Shown here: positions 42,354 to 51,414 of the stretch, piece by piece
Position numbering within the stretch: the first letter of the stretch is position 1
How the letters are laid out: each line of letters starts with the position of its first letter
The notes under the pieces: generated by a model
Database searches by the model: none
The model's input: the letters and a program-made list of their open reading frames with translations, nothing else
What the model was told of the DNA's origin: nothing
Position numbers and translations under genes: made by a program
Assembly: GCA_030149325.1 (NCBI GenBank)
Contig: JASBRS010000010.1
Location: forward strand, 62,001-126,000
DNA length: 64,000 nucleotides
Reading direction: 5' to 3'
Source of the DNA: Deinococci bacterium
GTDB taxonomy: Bacteria > Deinococcota > Deinococci > Deinococcales > Trueperaceae

Positions 42354-43607
42354 ATGCCACGCATCCGTACCATTCTGACGCTGCTCGCCATCGGGCTCGT
42401 CGGCCTCACGGGGCTCGCCCTCGCGCAGGACGTCACCCTGCGGGCGCTGTTCATGCAGCAGGCGGCCTACAGCGACGACGACGTGCGCAACATGACCGCC
42501 GACTTCGAACAGCAGCACCCCGGCGTGAAGGTCGACATCGAGTTCGTGTCGTACGAGGCGTTGCACAACAAGATCATCACCGCCGCCGCGGCCGGCGGCG
42601 GGGGCTACGACGTGGTCCTGTTCGACGTGATCTGGCCCGCGGAGTTCGCCCAGAACGACATCCTCGTCGACATCACCGGCCGGTTGTCGCAGAGCATGAT
42701 CGATCAGGTCGTGCCGGGCGCCTGGACCACCGTCATGTTCGACGGCCACTACTACGGCATCCCCTGGATCCTCGACACCAAGTACCTCTTCTACAACAAG
42801 GACATGCTGCAGAAGGCCGGCATCTCGGCGCCGCCCACCACCTGGCAGGAGCTGCTCGATCAGGCGAAGACCATCAAGGACGCCGGCATCGTGCAGTACC
42901 CGATCGTGTGGAGCTGGGGTCAGGCCGAGGCCATCGTCTGCGACTACACCACGCTGCTGTCCGCCTTCGGCGGGAGCTTCTTCGACGCGGGCCAGCCCAC
43001 CTTCAACCAGGGCGGCGGGCTCGAGGCCCTGCAGTACATGAAGCAGTCGCTCGATCAGGGGCTCACCAACCCCGCCTCCACGGAGTCGCTCGAGGAGGAC
43101 GTGCGCCGCATCTTCTCGTCCGGCCAGGCGGCGTTCGCGCTGAACTGGACCTACATGTACAACCTCGCCAACGACCCGGCCGAGTCGCAGGTGGCCGGCC
43201 AGGTCGACGTGGTCCCGGCGCCGGGCGACGGCACCCACTCGCAGGTGTCGGCGGTCAACGGCTCGATGGGCCTGGGCATCACCTCGGGGTCGACGCATCC
43301 CGACGAGGCCTACCAGTACATCACCTACCTCACCAGCCAGCCGGTCCAGGAGAAGTACGCCAAGCTGTCGCTGCCGATCTGGAAGGCGTCGTACGACAGC
43401 GCCGCCGTGGCGCAGGGGCAGGAATCGCTGATCGCGGCGGCCAAGCAGTCGCTCGGGGCCATGTACCCGCGTCCGCTGCTGATCCAGTACCCGCAGTTCA
43501 GCACCTGGCTGCAGACCGACATCCACCGCGCGCTGCTCGGCCAGTTGACGCCGAAGGACGCGCTCGACGACACCGCCAACAACGTCATCCGGGACAAGCT
43601 GGACTGA
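42354..43607 (+). CDS. ABC sugar importer, substrate-binding protein (second operon)
   Basis: A 417-residue extracellular solute-binding protein. The signal peptide ends ALA|Q at residue 24. The mature protein has TADFEQQHPGVKVDIEFVSY, GGYDVVLFDVIWPAEFAQND and YGIPWILDTKYLFYNKDML, the family 1 carbohydrate pattern. Its operon continues with two permeases, a SIS-domain protein and a PfkB kinase, so the ligand is probably an amino sugar or similar. No ATP-binding gene is present. Confidence 0.93.
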   Translation: MPRIRTILTLLAIGLVGLTGLALAQDVTLRALFMQQAAYSDDDVRNMTADFEQQHPGVKVDIEFVSYEALHNKIITAAAAGGGGYDVVLFDVIWPAEFAQNDILVDITGRLSQSMIDQVVPGAWTTVMFDGHYYGIPWILDTKYLFYNKDMLQKAGISAPPTTWQELLDQAKTIKDAGIVQYPIVWSWGQAEAIVCDYTTLLSAFGGSFFDAGQPTFNQGGGLEALQYMKQSLDQGLTNPASTESLEEDVRRIFSSGQAAFALNWTYMYNLANDPAESQVAGQVDVVPAPGDGTHSQVSAVNGSMGLGITSGSTHPDEAYQYITYLTSQPVQEKYAKLSLPIWKASYDSAAVAQGQESLIAAAKQSLGAMYPRPLLIQYPQFSTWLQTDIHRALLGQLTPKDALDDTANNVIRDKLD

Positions 43608-43627
43608 GTCCCGACTGAGATTCCTCC

Positions 43628-44563
43628 GTGACCGACGTCCCCGGACCCCCCGTTCCCAGCCGGCGAGCGCCGCGCAGTCTGGCGCAAGGCGCTCGCCGTG
43701 CCGCGCTGCCGTGGCTGATGCTGCTGCCGGCGCTGACGGTGGTGGCCGGGGTCGTCGGCTACCCCTTCCTGCGCACCCTCTACCTGGGGTTCTTCAAGGC
43801 GCCGTTGCTGGGCAAGACGCGCACCTTCGTGGGGCTGGGCAACTACCTGCAGGCCTTCGAGCGGCCGGAGTTCCGAGCGGCGGTGGGACATACCCTCGCC
43901 TTCACGGTCGGGTCGATCGGGCTCGAGCTGATCCTGGGCGTCGCGGTGGCGCTGTTCCTCGACCGCGCCTTCGTCGGCCGCCGCATCCTGCGCGCCCTGC
44001 TCATCCTGCCGCTGGCGTTGCCGACGGTCGTGAACGCGGTGATGTGGCGCTGGATCTACAACCCCGAGTACGGCGCCCTCAACGCCCTCCTCACGCAGAC
44101 CCACCTGCTGCCCGACTACCGCAGTTGGCTGGGCGCGCCCGGCATCGCCATGGCCATGATCGTCGTGGCCGACGTGTGGAAGAACTTCACCCTGGTGGCG
44201 CTGCTGGTGCTGGCGGCCCTGCAGACCATCCCGGTCGAGCTGCACGACGCCGCTCGCGTCGACGGCGCCGGTGGCGTGCAGCGGCTGCGCTACATCACCC
44301 TGCCCGGCATCCGGCCGGCGCTGCTGGTGGCGCTGGTGCTGCGCACGGTGGAGGCGCTCAAGGTCTTCGACATCATCTACGTGATGACGCGAGGCGGCCC
44401 GGCCAGCTCGACCAAGACGCTGTCGTTCCTGGTCTACGAGGAGGCCTTCAGCTTCCTGCAGCTCGGCAGCGCGGCCGCCTACGCCTTCCTGACGGTGGCG
44501 CTGATCCTGGTGTTCGTGGCCGTCTACATCCGCTTGCTGCAGTCGCGGGGGGTGGCGGGATGA
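43628..44563 (+). CDS. ABC sugar importer permease (MalF-type)
   Basis: A 311-residue permease with six hydrophobic helices and a short basic N-terminus. Core text is LPWLMLLPALTVVAGVVGYP, and the EAA loop reads ELHDAARVDGAGGVQRLRYI. It starts at GTG, 20 nt after the binding-protein gene, and overlaps the next permease by 4 bp (ATGA). Confidence 0.93.
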   Translation: MTDVPGPPVPSRRAPRSLAQGARRAALPWLMLLPALTVVAGVVGYPFLRTLYLGFFKAPLLGKTRTFVGLGNYLQAFERPEFRAAVGHTLAFTVGSIGLELILGVAVALFLDRAFVGRRILRALLILPLALPTVVNAVMWRWIYNPEYGALNALLTQTHLLPDYRSWLGAPGIAMAMIVVADVWKNFTLVALLVLAALQTIPVELHDAARVDGAGGVQRLRYITLPGIRPALLVALVLRTVEALKVFDIIYVMTRGGPASSTKTLSFLVYEEAFSFLQLGSAAAYAFLTVALILVFVAVYIRLLQSRGVAG

Positions 44564-45420
44564 CGCGGGCGGCCGCGCCGCGCCGCCGGCGGCTGCTGGC
44601 GGCGGTGCTGACCTACGTCGGGGCCGTGCTGCTGGCCGCGTTCCTGCTGGCGCCGTTCGTGTGGCTGTTCATCTCCAGCCTGGCGCCGTTGGCCGACCTG
44701 ATCCAGCGGCCGCTCCAGTGGATCCCGCCCCACGCCTCGTTCGACCGTTACCGCACCATCTTCTTCGGAGCCGACGGACGCGACTTCCGCTTCGCGCTGC
44801 GCAACAGCGCGGAGGTGGCGGGCCTCGCCACCTCCATCAGCCTGGTCGCCGGCATGCTCGGCGCCTACGCCCTGTCGCGCTTCCCCAGCCGCGGTCGCAG
44901 CGGGCTCCTGTATCTGATGCTGGCCACCTACATGACGCCGCCGGTGGCCATCTTGTTGCCGCTCTACCTGATCCTCAGCCGCGTCGGCCTGCTCAACAGC
45001 GTGCTGGGCCTGGCGCTGGTCTACACCTCGTTCCTGACGCCGTTCCTGACCTGGATCCTGAAGGGGTTCTTCGACGCCATCCCGGAGGAGCTGGAGGAGG
45101 CGGCGCGCATCGACGGCGCCTCCCGGGTGGGCTCGTTGGTGCGGGTGGTGCTGCCGCTGTCGCTGCCGGGGGTGATCACCGCGGTGCTGTTCGGCGTCAT
45201 CCTGGCGTGGGACGAGTTCCTCTACGCCCTGATCTTCACCAGCTCCACCGCCGCCAAGACGCTGCCGGTGGCGATCTCGGAGTTCACCTCGCGCTTCGCC
45301 GTCGACTACGGCCTGATGGCCGCGGGCGGCATCGTCGCGGCGCTGCCTCCGCTGATCCTGGCGTTCGCGCTGCAGCGCTACCTCATCGCGGGCCTGACGG
45401 CCGGCAGCGTGAAGGGGTGA
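44560..45420 (+). CDS. ABC sugar importer permease (MalG-type)
   Basis: A 286-residue permease with six helices. APFVWLFISSLAPLADLI opens the core and the EAA loop is ELEEAARIDGASRVGSLVRV. It is the second half of the channel and ends two bases before the SIS-domain gene. Confidence 0.93.
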   Translation: MTRAAAPRRRRLLAAVLTYVGAVLLAAFLLAPFVWLFISSLAPLADLIQRPLQWIPPHASFDRYRTIFFGADGRDFRFALRNSAEVAGLATSISLVAGMLGAYALSRFPSRGRSGLLYLMLATYMTPPVAILLPLYLILSRVGLLNSVLGLALVYTSFLTPFLTWILKGFFDAIPEELEEAARIDGASRVGSLVRVVLPLSLPGVITAVLFGVILAWDEFLYALIFTSSTAAKTLPVAISEFTSRFAVDYGLMAAGGIVAALPPLILAFALQRYLIAGLTAGSVKG

Positions 45421-45422
45421 GC

Positions 45423-46442
45423 ATGGCCGACCTCCCCGACCTCGGAGCCGAGTTGCTGCACGAGATGACGCGGCAGCCGGAGGCGGTGGCGCGCACCGTC
45501 GAGGACGCCGCCCTAGGGCGCTACCTGGGACGGGTCGCCGACGCCGTGCGGACGAGCGGCGAGCTGCTGGTGACCGGCATGGGCGGATCGTTCCACGCCG
45601 GGCTGGTGCTGGCCAGGATGCTGCGCGCGTGCGGGGTCCGCGCCTGGGCGCTGCCGTCCTCGGAGCTGGCGCACTACGACGTCCCCGCGGTGTGGCCGCG
45701 GCTGCTGCTCAGCCAGTCGGGGGCGTCGATCGAGATCACGCGCCTGTTGGAGCGCTGGCAGGGCGACGCCTTCGGCCTGACGCTCGATCCTGACAGCCCG
45801 CTGGGGCAGGCTGGGGCCGGCGTGGTGCCGGGCGGTCCGGAGCGCGCCTACGCCGCCACGCGCTCCTTCACCACCACCGTCGCGGCGCTCTACCGGCTGG
45901 CCGCGGAGCTGGGGGCCGAGGTGGACGTCGGCGGGCTGGCGGCGAGCCTGGTGCCGGCGCTGGCCCCGCTCCCCGGCCTCGAGCCGGCGCTCGCGCAGCT
46001 CGAAGGCGCGGACGCCGTGTTCGTGACCGGCCGGGGGCTGCTGCACGGGTTGGCGGAGTACGTGGCCTTGCTGCTGATGGAGTTGACGCGGCTGCCGTGC
46101 GCGCCGCTGGAGGCCGCCCAGTTCCGGCACGGGCCGGTGGAGGCGGCCGGCGAGCGGCTGGCGGCGGTGGCGCTGGTCGCGCAGGGGGAGCCGGGTCGGC
46201 TGGTACGGCGTTTCGCGTCGGTACTCGCGGCCGCCGGCAGCCCGACGCTGGTGCTCGGCGCGAGGGACGATGCGGGCGAGGCCGACGAGGTGGCCACGGT
46301 GGCGCTCCCTGCCGCCGGCGAGGCCGCCGCGGTGCTGCCGCTGGCGGTGGCGGCCCAGCGGCTGGGGGTGCTGATGGCGGAGGCGCGCGGCATCGTGCCG
46401 GGGGTCCCGCTGCGCTCGGGGAAGGTCACGCGTGAGGAGTGA
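45423..46442 (+). CDS. SIS-domain protein (sugar isomerase-like)
   Basis: A 339-residue protein with two SIS folds. The first has LLVTGMGGSFHAGLVLARML, LLLSQSGASIEITRLLE and AATRSFTTTVAALYRLA, which resemble the isomerase half of glucosamine-fructose-6-phosphate aminotransferase and AgaS/FrlB-type deglycases. The second has DAVFVTGRGLLHGLAEYVAL and APLEAAQFRHGPVE. No amidotransferase domain is present. In this operon it probably deaminates, isomerises or deglycates an imported amino sugar or its phosphate. Confidence 0.87.
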   Translation: MADLPDLGAELLHEMTRQPEAVARTVEDAALGRYLGRVADAVRTSGELLVTGMGGSFHAGLVLARMLRACGVRAWALPSSELAHYDVPAVWPRLLLSQSGASIEITRLLERWQGDAFGLTLDPDSPLGQAGAGVVPGGPERAYAATRSFTTTVAALYRLAAELGAEVDVGGLAASLVPALAPLPGLEPALAQLEGADAVFVTGRGLLHGLAEYVALLLMELTRLPCAPLEAAQFRHGPVEAAGERLAAVALVAQGEPGRLVRRFASVLAAAGSPTLVLGARDDAGEADEVATVALPAAGEAAAVLPLAVAAQRLGVLMAEARGIVPGVPLRSGKVTREE

Positions 46443-47361
46443 TCCGGCGCGCGCCACGGGCGCGCGCCGCGTCCACCTGATCGGTAACGTCGACCTCGAC
46501 CTGGTGCTGGGGCCGGTGGCGCCGTGGCCGGAGGTCGGGACCGAACGGATCGTGGCTCGGCGCGAGGCACGCGTCGGCGGCGCCGCCGGCGTGGCGGCGT
46601 TGGCGTTGCAGGCGCTGGGCGTGCCCTTCCGGCTGCACGCGCGCATCGGCGACGACGCCTTCGGGGAGGTGGTGCGCGAGGGCCTCGGCACGGCCGGCGC
46701 GCAGCTCGAGGTCGTGCGGGCCGGCACCGCCGTGTCGGTCGGGGTGGCGCACCCCGACGGCGAGCGCACCTTCCTCACCCACCTCGGGCACCTCGAAGAG
46801 CTCGATCTGGAGGCGATCGCGAACGAGCTGGAGGGCGGTCCACCGGGGTTGGTGCTGCTGTGCGGCAGCTTCCTGATGCCGCCCCTGCGGGGAGGGGGCG
46901 GGCTCGAGCTGGCGCGGCGGGCGCACGCCGCCGGGCACGAGCTGCTGTTCGACTCCGGCTGGCCCAGCGAGGGCTTCACCGCGCCGGTGCGGGCCGAGCT
47001 GGACGCGCTGGCGCCGCACCTGACGCTGGCGCTGCCCAACCTGGCGGAGGCGACCGGGTGGACCGGAACGGCCGACGTCGAGGCGGCGCTGCGCGCCCTC
47101 GAGCGCCGCGGCGTTCGTGCGGTGGTCAAGCGCGGCGCCGAGGGGGCGAGCTGGCTGGAGGGGGGCGAGGTGCGCTCGGTGGCGGCGCCCAGGGTGGAGG
47201 TGGCCGACTCGGTGGGGGCCGGCGACGCCTTCAACGCGGCGCTGATCGCAGCACTGGCGCGCCGTGTTGAGCTGCCTGCGGCGGTGGCGCAGGGCGTGGC
47301 GTACGCCAGCGCGGTGGTGGCGTCGCAGCCGCGCGGCTACCCGCAACGCGTGCCCGGGTGA
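46432..47361 (+). CDS. PfkB-family carbohydrate kinase
   Basis: A 309-residue ribokinase-fold kinase. It opens VHLIGNVDLDLVLG, has the RVGGAAGVAALALQALG sugar-binding stretch and ends with the DSVGAGDAFNAAL motif that holds the catalytic Asp and the anion hole. It starts at a GTG, 11 bp inside the SIS gene, and probably phosphorylates the sugar taken up by the operon's importer. Confidence 0.9.
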   Translation: MRSDPARATGARRVHLIGNVDLDLVLGPVAPWPEVGTERIVARREARVGGAAGVAALALQALGVPFRLHARIGDDAFGEVVREGLGTAGAQLEVVRAGTAVSVGVAHPDGERTFLTHLGHLEELDLEAIANELEGGPPGLVLLCGSFLMPPLRGGGGLELARRAHAAGHELLFDSGWPSEGFTAPVRAELDALAPHLTLALPNLAEATGWTGTADVEAALRALERRGVRAVVKRGAEGASWLEGGEVRSVAAPRVEVADSVGAGDAFNAALIAALARRVELPAAVAQGVAYASAVVASQPRGYPQRVPG

Positions 47362-47362
47362 C

Positions 47363-47809
47363 TCAGGCGAAGGGCGGCCGCGCGTCCAGCTCGCCGGAGC
47401 CGTAGCGGCGCTCGCGCGCCCGCCTCAGCGCCTCGGTGGCCAGGCCGGCGGCCTCGTCGGCCGACCGTCCGAGGTTGGCGATCTTGCGCTCGATGGCGCG
47501 TTCGAGATCGCCGGCGCGGGAGCGGTAGTGGTCGCCGAAGGCGAAGTGCTGGGCGGCCTTGACGGCGTCGCCGACCGACAGCGCGTCCTCGCCGACGTGC
47601 GTCTCGGCGAGAGAGCGATCGCGCAGCGACAGCAGCCGGCCGTAGAGCGCGGTGAGGCGCTCGAGCAGCGCCGCCTCCGGCGCGGCCGCGGCGCCACCGG
47701 CGGGCACGCCGGCGTGCGCGGCAGTGCGGCGGAACCAGGGTCGGGGTCCGGGGCGCAGCAGATCGCGTAGGCCCCGGGGCTCGTGCGATCGTCTCTCGAA
47801 GGGGTTCAC
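47363..47809 (-). CDS. Small helical protein of unknown function
   Basis: A 148-residue protein (GTG start, GGGAGG five nt upstream) that I do not recognise. The first about 50 residues are Arg/Pro-rich. From about residue 48 it is predicted helical, with a heptad-like stretch LLERLTALYGRLLSLRDRS, a central VGDAVKAAQHFAFGDHYRSR and a charged helix DLERAIERKIANLGRSADEA. There is no signal peptide, membrane segment or catalytic motif. A strong promoter lies 320 bp upstream. It ends two bp from the convergent kinase gene. Confidence 0.6.
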   Translation of the reverse strand: MNPFERRSHEPRGLRDLLRPGPRPWFRRTAAHAGVPAGGAAAAPEAALLERLTALYGRLLSLRDRSLAETHVGEDALSVGDAVKAAQHFAFGDHYRSRAGDLERAIERKIANLGRSADEAAGLATEALRRARERRYGSGELDARPPFA

Positions 47810-48415
47810 GGTCACCTCCCGTGCTACGGGCACGGTGTGCGCGCTTCCTCGCGGGTTCGGGGCCACCGCTGTGGGCCGAGGCCTTCCCGGCGAGGCGGCG
47901 CGGCGTTCGGGGGTTCGTGCGTCGGGGGTCCGGTCGCTGGGGTCCGGACGGCGTCAGGCGTCGAGCGTCGGCGTCGACCGTCGGGTGCCGGACGCGGGGT
48001 TCGTCGTGCGGTGCAGCGCGAGGCGCTGAGGGGGTTGTGGGGTCATCGTGGACCTCGCTTCGGACGCGCCGTCGGGCGCGGAGGGGTCGTCGGGGGACTC
48101 CGGCGGGGCCTCCTGGGTCCGGAGTCAGCCGGAGCATAGGAGAGGCCGGAGGGGCTGTCAAGCGCAATCGGGACGGTCTGCGACCTTCATGATGACGATC
48201 TGCGAGAACGCGTCCTGGAAGCAGGGGAACGTGAGGATGAGCGCTCCATGAGGTTCACGCTCGCCTAACATCGGGTTCAGGCGACGAAGGGTCTTCTGCT
48301 CCGCCCCGAGGGCGAGTCGGCGGTGCGTTGCGCGCGTGCCTCGCGACGCGCCGGGGGCGTGGAGAGATGCGGGTCCGAGGCACGTCGAGCGCACCCCAGG
48401 TCTACGCGACGCGTG
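47810..48415 (-). other. Gene-poor 606 bp with a long leader for the small helical protein
   Basis: The left part, to about 48126, would be the 5' leader made from the promoter at 48133-48161. It holds one possible 30-codon ORF (minus, 48046-47954, starting MTPQPPQRL, with GCGAGGT upstream), which I rate as weak. The right part (48162-48415) has lower G+C in places and no supported gene; a 37-codon minus-strand frame ending at the promoter has no ribosome site. TCGCCT/AGGCGA at 48261-48266/48279-48284 is a small inverted repeat. Confidence 0.4.
48133..48161 (-). promoter_or_regulatory. Near-consensus sigma-70 promoter, minus strand
   Basis: Read on the minus strand: TTGACA (48161-48156, perfect), a 17-bp spacer, then TATGCT (48138-48133). 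It points towards the small helical protein gene and is the closest match to consensus in the window. Confidence 0.75.
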
Positions 48416-51178
48416 TCAGGACGGTGTCTTTTCGCCCGCGGACGGCTGCGCTGCGGCGCCCTCCTCGAGCAGCTCGACGTACCCGGCATCGCCGTGCACG
48501 CGGACGCGCTGGCCGGTGCGGATGCGGGTGGTGGCCTCGTCGACGCCCACCACCGCCGGCAGGCCGTACTCGCGCGCCACCACCGAGCCGTGCGTCATCA
48601 GGCCGCCGACCTCCATCACGAGCCCGGCCGCGTGCGTGAACAGGGGCGTCCAGCCGGGGTCGGTGAAGGGGGCGATGAGGATCTCGCCGGGCAGGAGCCC
48701 GGCATGGGCCGGGTCGAGCACCACCCGCGCCCGCCCTTCGACCACGCCCGGCGACACCGCGCTGCCCACCAGCGCGCCCTCGGGCGCCTGGCCGGCATGC
48801 GCCGCCAGGCTGGGCACCAGGCCGTCGCTGGTCATCAGGCGCGGCGGCGTCAGGCGCGCGAAACGCTCCTGATCGGCGCGTCGGGCCGCGACGGTGGAGC
48901 TCAGGTCGCGCGCTCCAACGGCACCGTCGACGAGGGCGCCGCCGGCCCCGAGGACACGCTGGCCCGCCGGCCCGTCGCGCCCGGCGGCCGCCAGCAGCTC
49001 CGGCCAGGTCAGCCACCATACGTCGTCGCGCTGCTCCAGGGCGCCGCTCGCGACCAGGCGGTCGCCGGCCTCGAGGACCACCGGCCGCACCAGGTCCAGG
49101 GTGCGCACCAGCAGGTACTTGGGGTGCTCCCGCAGCGCTGGGAGGCCGCGCGCGACGCGGGTCAGACGCCCCACCCAGGGACCTCGCAGCCACCCCCAGG
49201 CGCCGCGCGCGGCGCTCCGCCGCAGGCGCTCGGCGGCGGCCTCGCCGGCCTTGGCGAGGGCCGCGTGGTGGGCGCGGTGGCCGCCCGCGACGTCGTGCTG
49301 CAAGTTGCTGACGACCATCCCCAGCAGCGAGGTGGGGTCGTCGCGCCACCGCGGCTGCGCCAGGTCGATCTCGGCGGGGCCGCGCATGCCGTAGCGCTCC
49401 AGGAAGGCCTCCACGGCGGCGAGGAAGGCGGGCCCGCCGGGCAGCTCGCGGGCAGCGTCGAGGCGCTCGAGGGCCGATCGGCGGTCGTCGCCGAGGAGCG
49501 CCACCAGCTCCGGGTGCCCGCGGGCGGCGTCCGCCAGGTCGCCGACGCGCAGGTCCATCTCGGTGGTGACGTTGCCGCTCAGCCCGCGGGCGACGGCGGC
49601 GACGTCGTCGGCGTGGCCGCGAGGCGCCCAGCGCCGGAGCAGGTGGTAGCCCACGATGCCGCCCGCGATGAACGGGGGCAGCTTCCAGGCTCCCTCGAGG
49701 AAGACCTCCTCGAGGACGTCGTAGGCGGCACGCAGCCGCGCCGGTAGGTCGTCCGCGGCGCCGAGCCGGTGCCGTGCCCGCTCGAGGTAGCCCTCGACGG
49801 CGGCTTCCGCGACCTCGGAGGCGCGGTCGAGGCGACGCAGCACCAGCCAGCCCAGGGCCTGCGACGCCAGCGGCGCCATGTTCCGACGGAACGCTCCCCA
49901 GCCGACGCGCTCGCCGTGCGCGCGGAAGTCCGCTCCGGCCGCCAACCGACGGAGGACGGCGGGCGCCGAGGGGTCGGCGTTGGCGAGGATGCCGGGCAGC
50001 ACGCGGCGGCCGAGCGGGTGGCGCAGCAGCGGCGAGAGGTCGAGGTACATGCGGCCGCCGGCCAGGGGCAGGTACGGGTTGGGTTGCCCGGGCGGCCGCC
50101 CGAACGGGAGCAGCACGCGCCAGGTCGACAGACCCAGCGGCGACATCGGCCGCAGCACGCCCTGGGCGTGCGAGAAGCTGAAGTACAGGTGGGTGCCGCC
50201 GTCGGTCGGGCGCGGCTCGGGCAGGGGGTAGAGCGAGGTGATGGGGCGCGCCTGCAGCACGTGGAGCTCGTCGCCCTGCCAGGCCCACTCGACGTCCTGA
50301 GGGCTCCCGAAGTGTGCCTCGATGCGCTCGCCGAGCGCGCTCAGCTCCAGCACGCGGCGGTCGTCGAGGGAGGCCATCGTGCGGCGCTCGCCGCGCAGCG
50401 CTCGGCGCTCGACGCCCCCCTCGACGGCCGGCACGATGCTCAGGGACTTGTCGGAGATGTGGCGCTCGACGATGGCGCCGTCACGGCGGTCGACGCGGAA
50501 GCGGTCGGCGGTCACCACGCCCGAGACCAACGCCTCCCCCAGCCCGAAGCCGGCGTCGATGACGGAGGTACGGCGGTCGCCCGACACCGGGTCGGCGGTG
50601 AACAGGATGCCGGCTACGTCGGCGTCGACCATGCGCTGCACCACCACCGACAGCGCCACCTCGCGATGATCGAAGCCGTTGCGCTGCCGGTAGAGGATGG
50701 CGCGCTCGGTGAAGAGCGAGGCCCAGCAGCGCCGGACGGCGTCGAGCACGCCGGCCTCGCCGCGCACGTTGAGGTAGGTGTCCTGCTGGCCTGCGAAGGA
50801 GGCGCCGGGCAGGTCCTCGGCGGTGGCGCTCGAGCGCACCGCGTAGGCGTGACCCTCGCCGGCCCGCCGCCAGGCCTCGGCGATGGCCGCGGCGAGCTCG
50901 CCGGGCACCGGCGTGGCCTGCAGCGCCGCGCGCAACGCCGCGCCGAGCTCCCCTGCGGCATCGGCGTCGGCGCCCGCGAGGCCGCCGAGCAGCGCCCCCG
51001 CCTCGGCGGAGGCGGCGAGGAAGGCGCGGTAGGCGTCGGTCGTGACGCAGAAGCCGCTGGGGACGTTGAAGCCGGCGCGTGCCAGCTCGCCCAGGTTGGC
51101 CCCCTTGCCGCCGACGCGCGGCAGATCGGCGGCGGAGACGTCCTCCAGGGCGATCACGAGGGGCCCGGAGCGTCCCAC
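48416..51178 (-). CDS. Rifampicin-phosphotransferase-like PEP-utilising enzyme
   Basis: A 920-residue protein with the Rph/PEP-synthase layout. An ATP-grasp region has PRVGGKGANLGELARAGF, RSSATAEDLPGASFAGQQDT and GILFTADPVSGDRR. A middle helical substrate domain follows. The C-terminal swivelling phosphohistidine domain has LMTHGSVVAREYGLPAVVG, with the phosphorylated His near residue 862. Rph transfers the beta-phosphate of ATP to rifamycins, and the order and length match it better than PEP synthase. Antibiotic specificity is not certain. I use GTG 51178 because a 38-codon leader ORF stops one base before it; GTG 51157 is the alternative. Confidence 0.83.
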   Translation of the reverse strand: MGRSGPLVIALEDVSAADLPRVGGKGANLGELARAGFNVPSGFCVTTDAYRAFLAASAEAGALLGGLAGADADAAGELGAALRAALQATPVPGELAAAIAEAWRRAGEGHAYAVRSSATAEDLPGASFAGQQDTYLNVRGEAGVLDAVRRCWASLFTERAILYRQRNGFDHREVALSVVVQRMVDADVAGILFTADPVSGDRRTSVIDAGFGLGEALVSGVVTADRFRVDRRDGAIVERHISDKSLSIVPAVEGGVERRALRGERRTMASLDDRRVLELSALGERIEAHFGSPQDVEWAWQGDELHVLQARPITSLYPLPEPRPTDGGTHLYFSFSHAQGVLRPMSPLGLSTWRVLLPFGRPPGQPNPYLPLAGGRMYLDLSPLLRHPLGRRVLPGILANADPSAPAVLRRLAAGADFRAHGERVGWGAFRRNMAPLASQALGWLVLRRLDRASEVAEAAVEGYLERARHRLGAADDLPARLRAAYDVLEEVFLEGAWKLPPFIAGGIVGYHLLRRWAPRGHADDVAAVARGLSGNVTTEMDLRVGDLADAARGHPELVALLGDDRRSALERLDAARELPGGPAFLAAVEAFLERYGMRGPAEIDLAQPRWRDDPTSLLGMVVSNLQHDVAGGHRAHHAALAKAGEAAAERLRRSAARGAWGWLRGPWVGRLTRVARGLPALREHPKYLLVRTLDLVRPVVLEAGDRLVASGALEQRDDVWWLTWPELLAAAGRDGPAGQRVLGAGGALVDGAVGARDLSSTVAARRADQERFARLTPPRLMTSDGLVPSLAAHAGQAPEGALVGSAVSPGVVEGRARVVLDPAHAGLLPGEILIAPFTDPGWTPLFTHAAGLVMEVGGLMTHGSVVAREYGLPAVVGVDEATTRIRTGQRVRVHGDAGYVELLEEGAAAQPSAGEKTPS

Positions 51179-51179
51179 G

Positions 51180-51296
51180 CTAGCGTCCCACGCCGTCGAA
51201 GGACGGTCCGACGGTGAGGTCGACCGGCCCTCCGGTCTCCGCCGGACGGCCGAGGAACGGCGGCTCCTTCCATGCCCGCCACACGGGCGTTCCCAT
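51180..51296 (-). CDS. Leaderless small ORF (38 aa) upstream of the Rph-like gene
   Basis: ATG at 51296 follows a TAGGCT -10 by 7 nt and the frame runs 38 codons to TAG, one base before the GTG of the Rph-like gene. The product starts MGTPVWRAWKEPPFLGRP, with normal amino-acid balance and no signal or membrane segment. It may be a coupled leader peptide or a small partner protein. I recognise no family. Confidence 0.5.
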   Translation of the reverse strand: MGTPVWRAWKEPPFLGRPAETGGPVDLTVGPSFDGVGR

Positions 51297-51303
51297 ACTC
51301 GAG

Positions 51304-51309
51304 AGCCTA
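51304..51309 (-). promoter_or_regulatory. TAGGCT -10 box for the leader ORF and Rph-like gene
   Basis: TAGGCT (minus strand) lies 7 nt from the ATG at 51296, the classic leaderless spacing. No -35 hexamer or rifamycin-associated element that I know is visible. Confidence 0.5.
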
Positions 51310-51414
51310 GCCCATCCTTCGCGGGCCCTCCTAGGGACTTCGCCTCCGCGCGGTACCGTAGCGGCACGGGAACGCGGCGTCGGCGAGGGCCGGACGCCCC
51401 TCCGGGAGGCAGCC

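Noticed and set aside
47337-48167. A 276-codon minus-strand frame through the leader region
   Set aside because: Arg/Pro/Thr-rich with no family motif and no ribosome site. It overlaps the better-supported gene at 47363-47809.
48255-48300. CGCCTAAC...TTCAGGCGAC looks like the left half of an integron attC site
   Set aside because: No GTTAGGC right half, no integrase gene and no cassette structure lie within the next 150 nt. Likely chance.
48158-48394. Minus-strand frame ending FSQIVIMKVADRP upstream of the strong promoter
   Set aside because: It looks slightly protein-like, but it has no start signal and its stop lies in the -35 box. I could not link it to any transposase or known protein.
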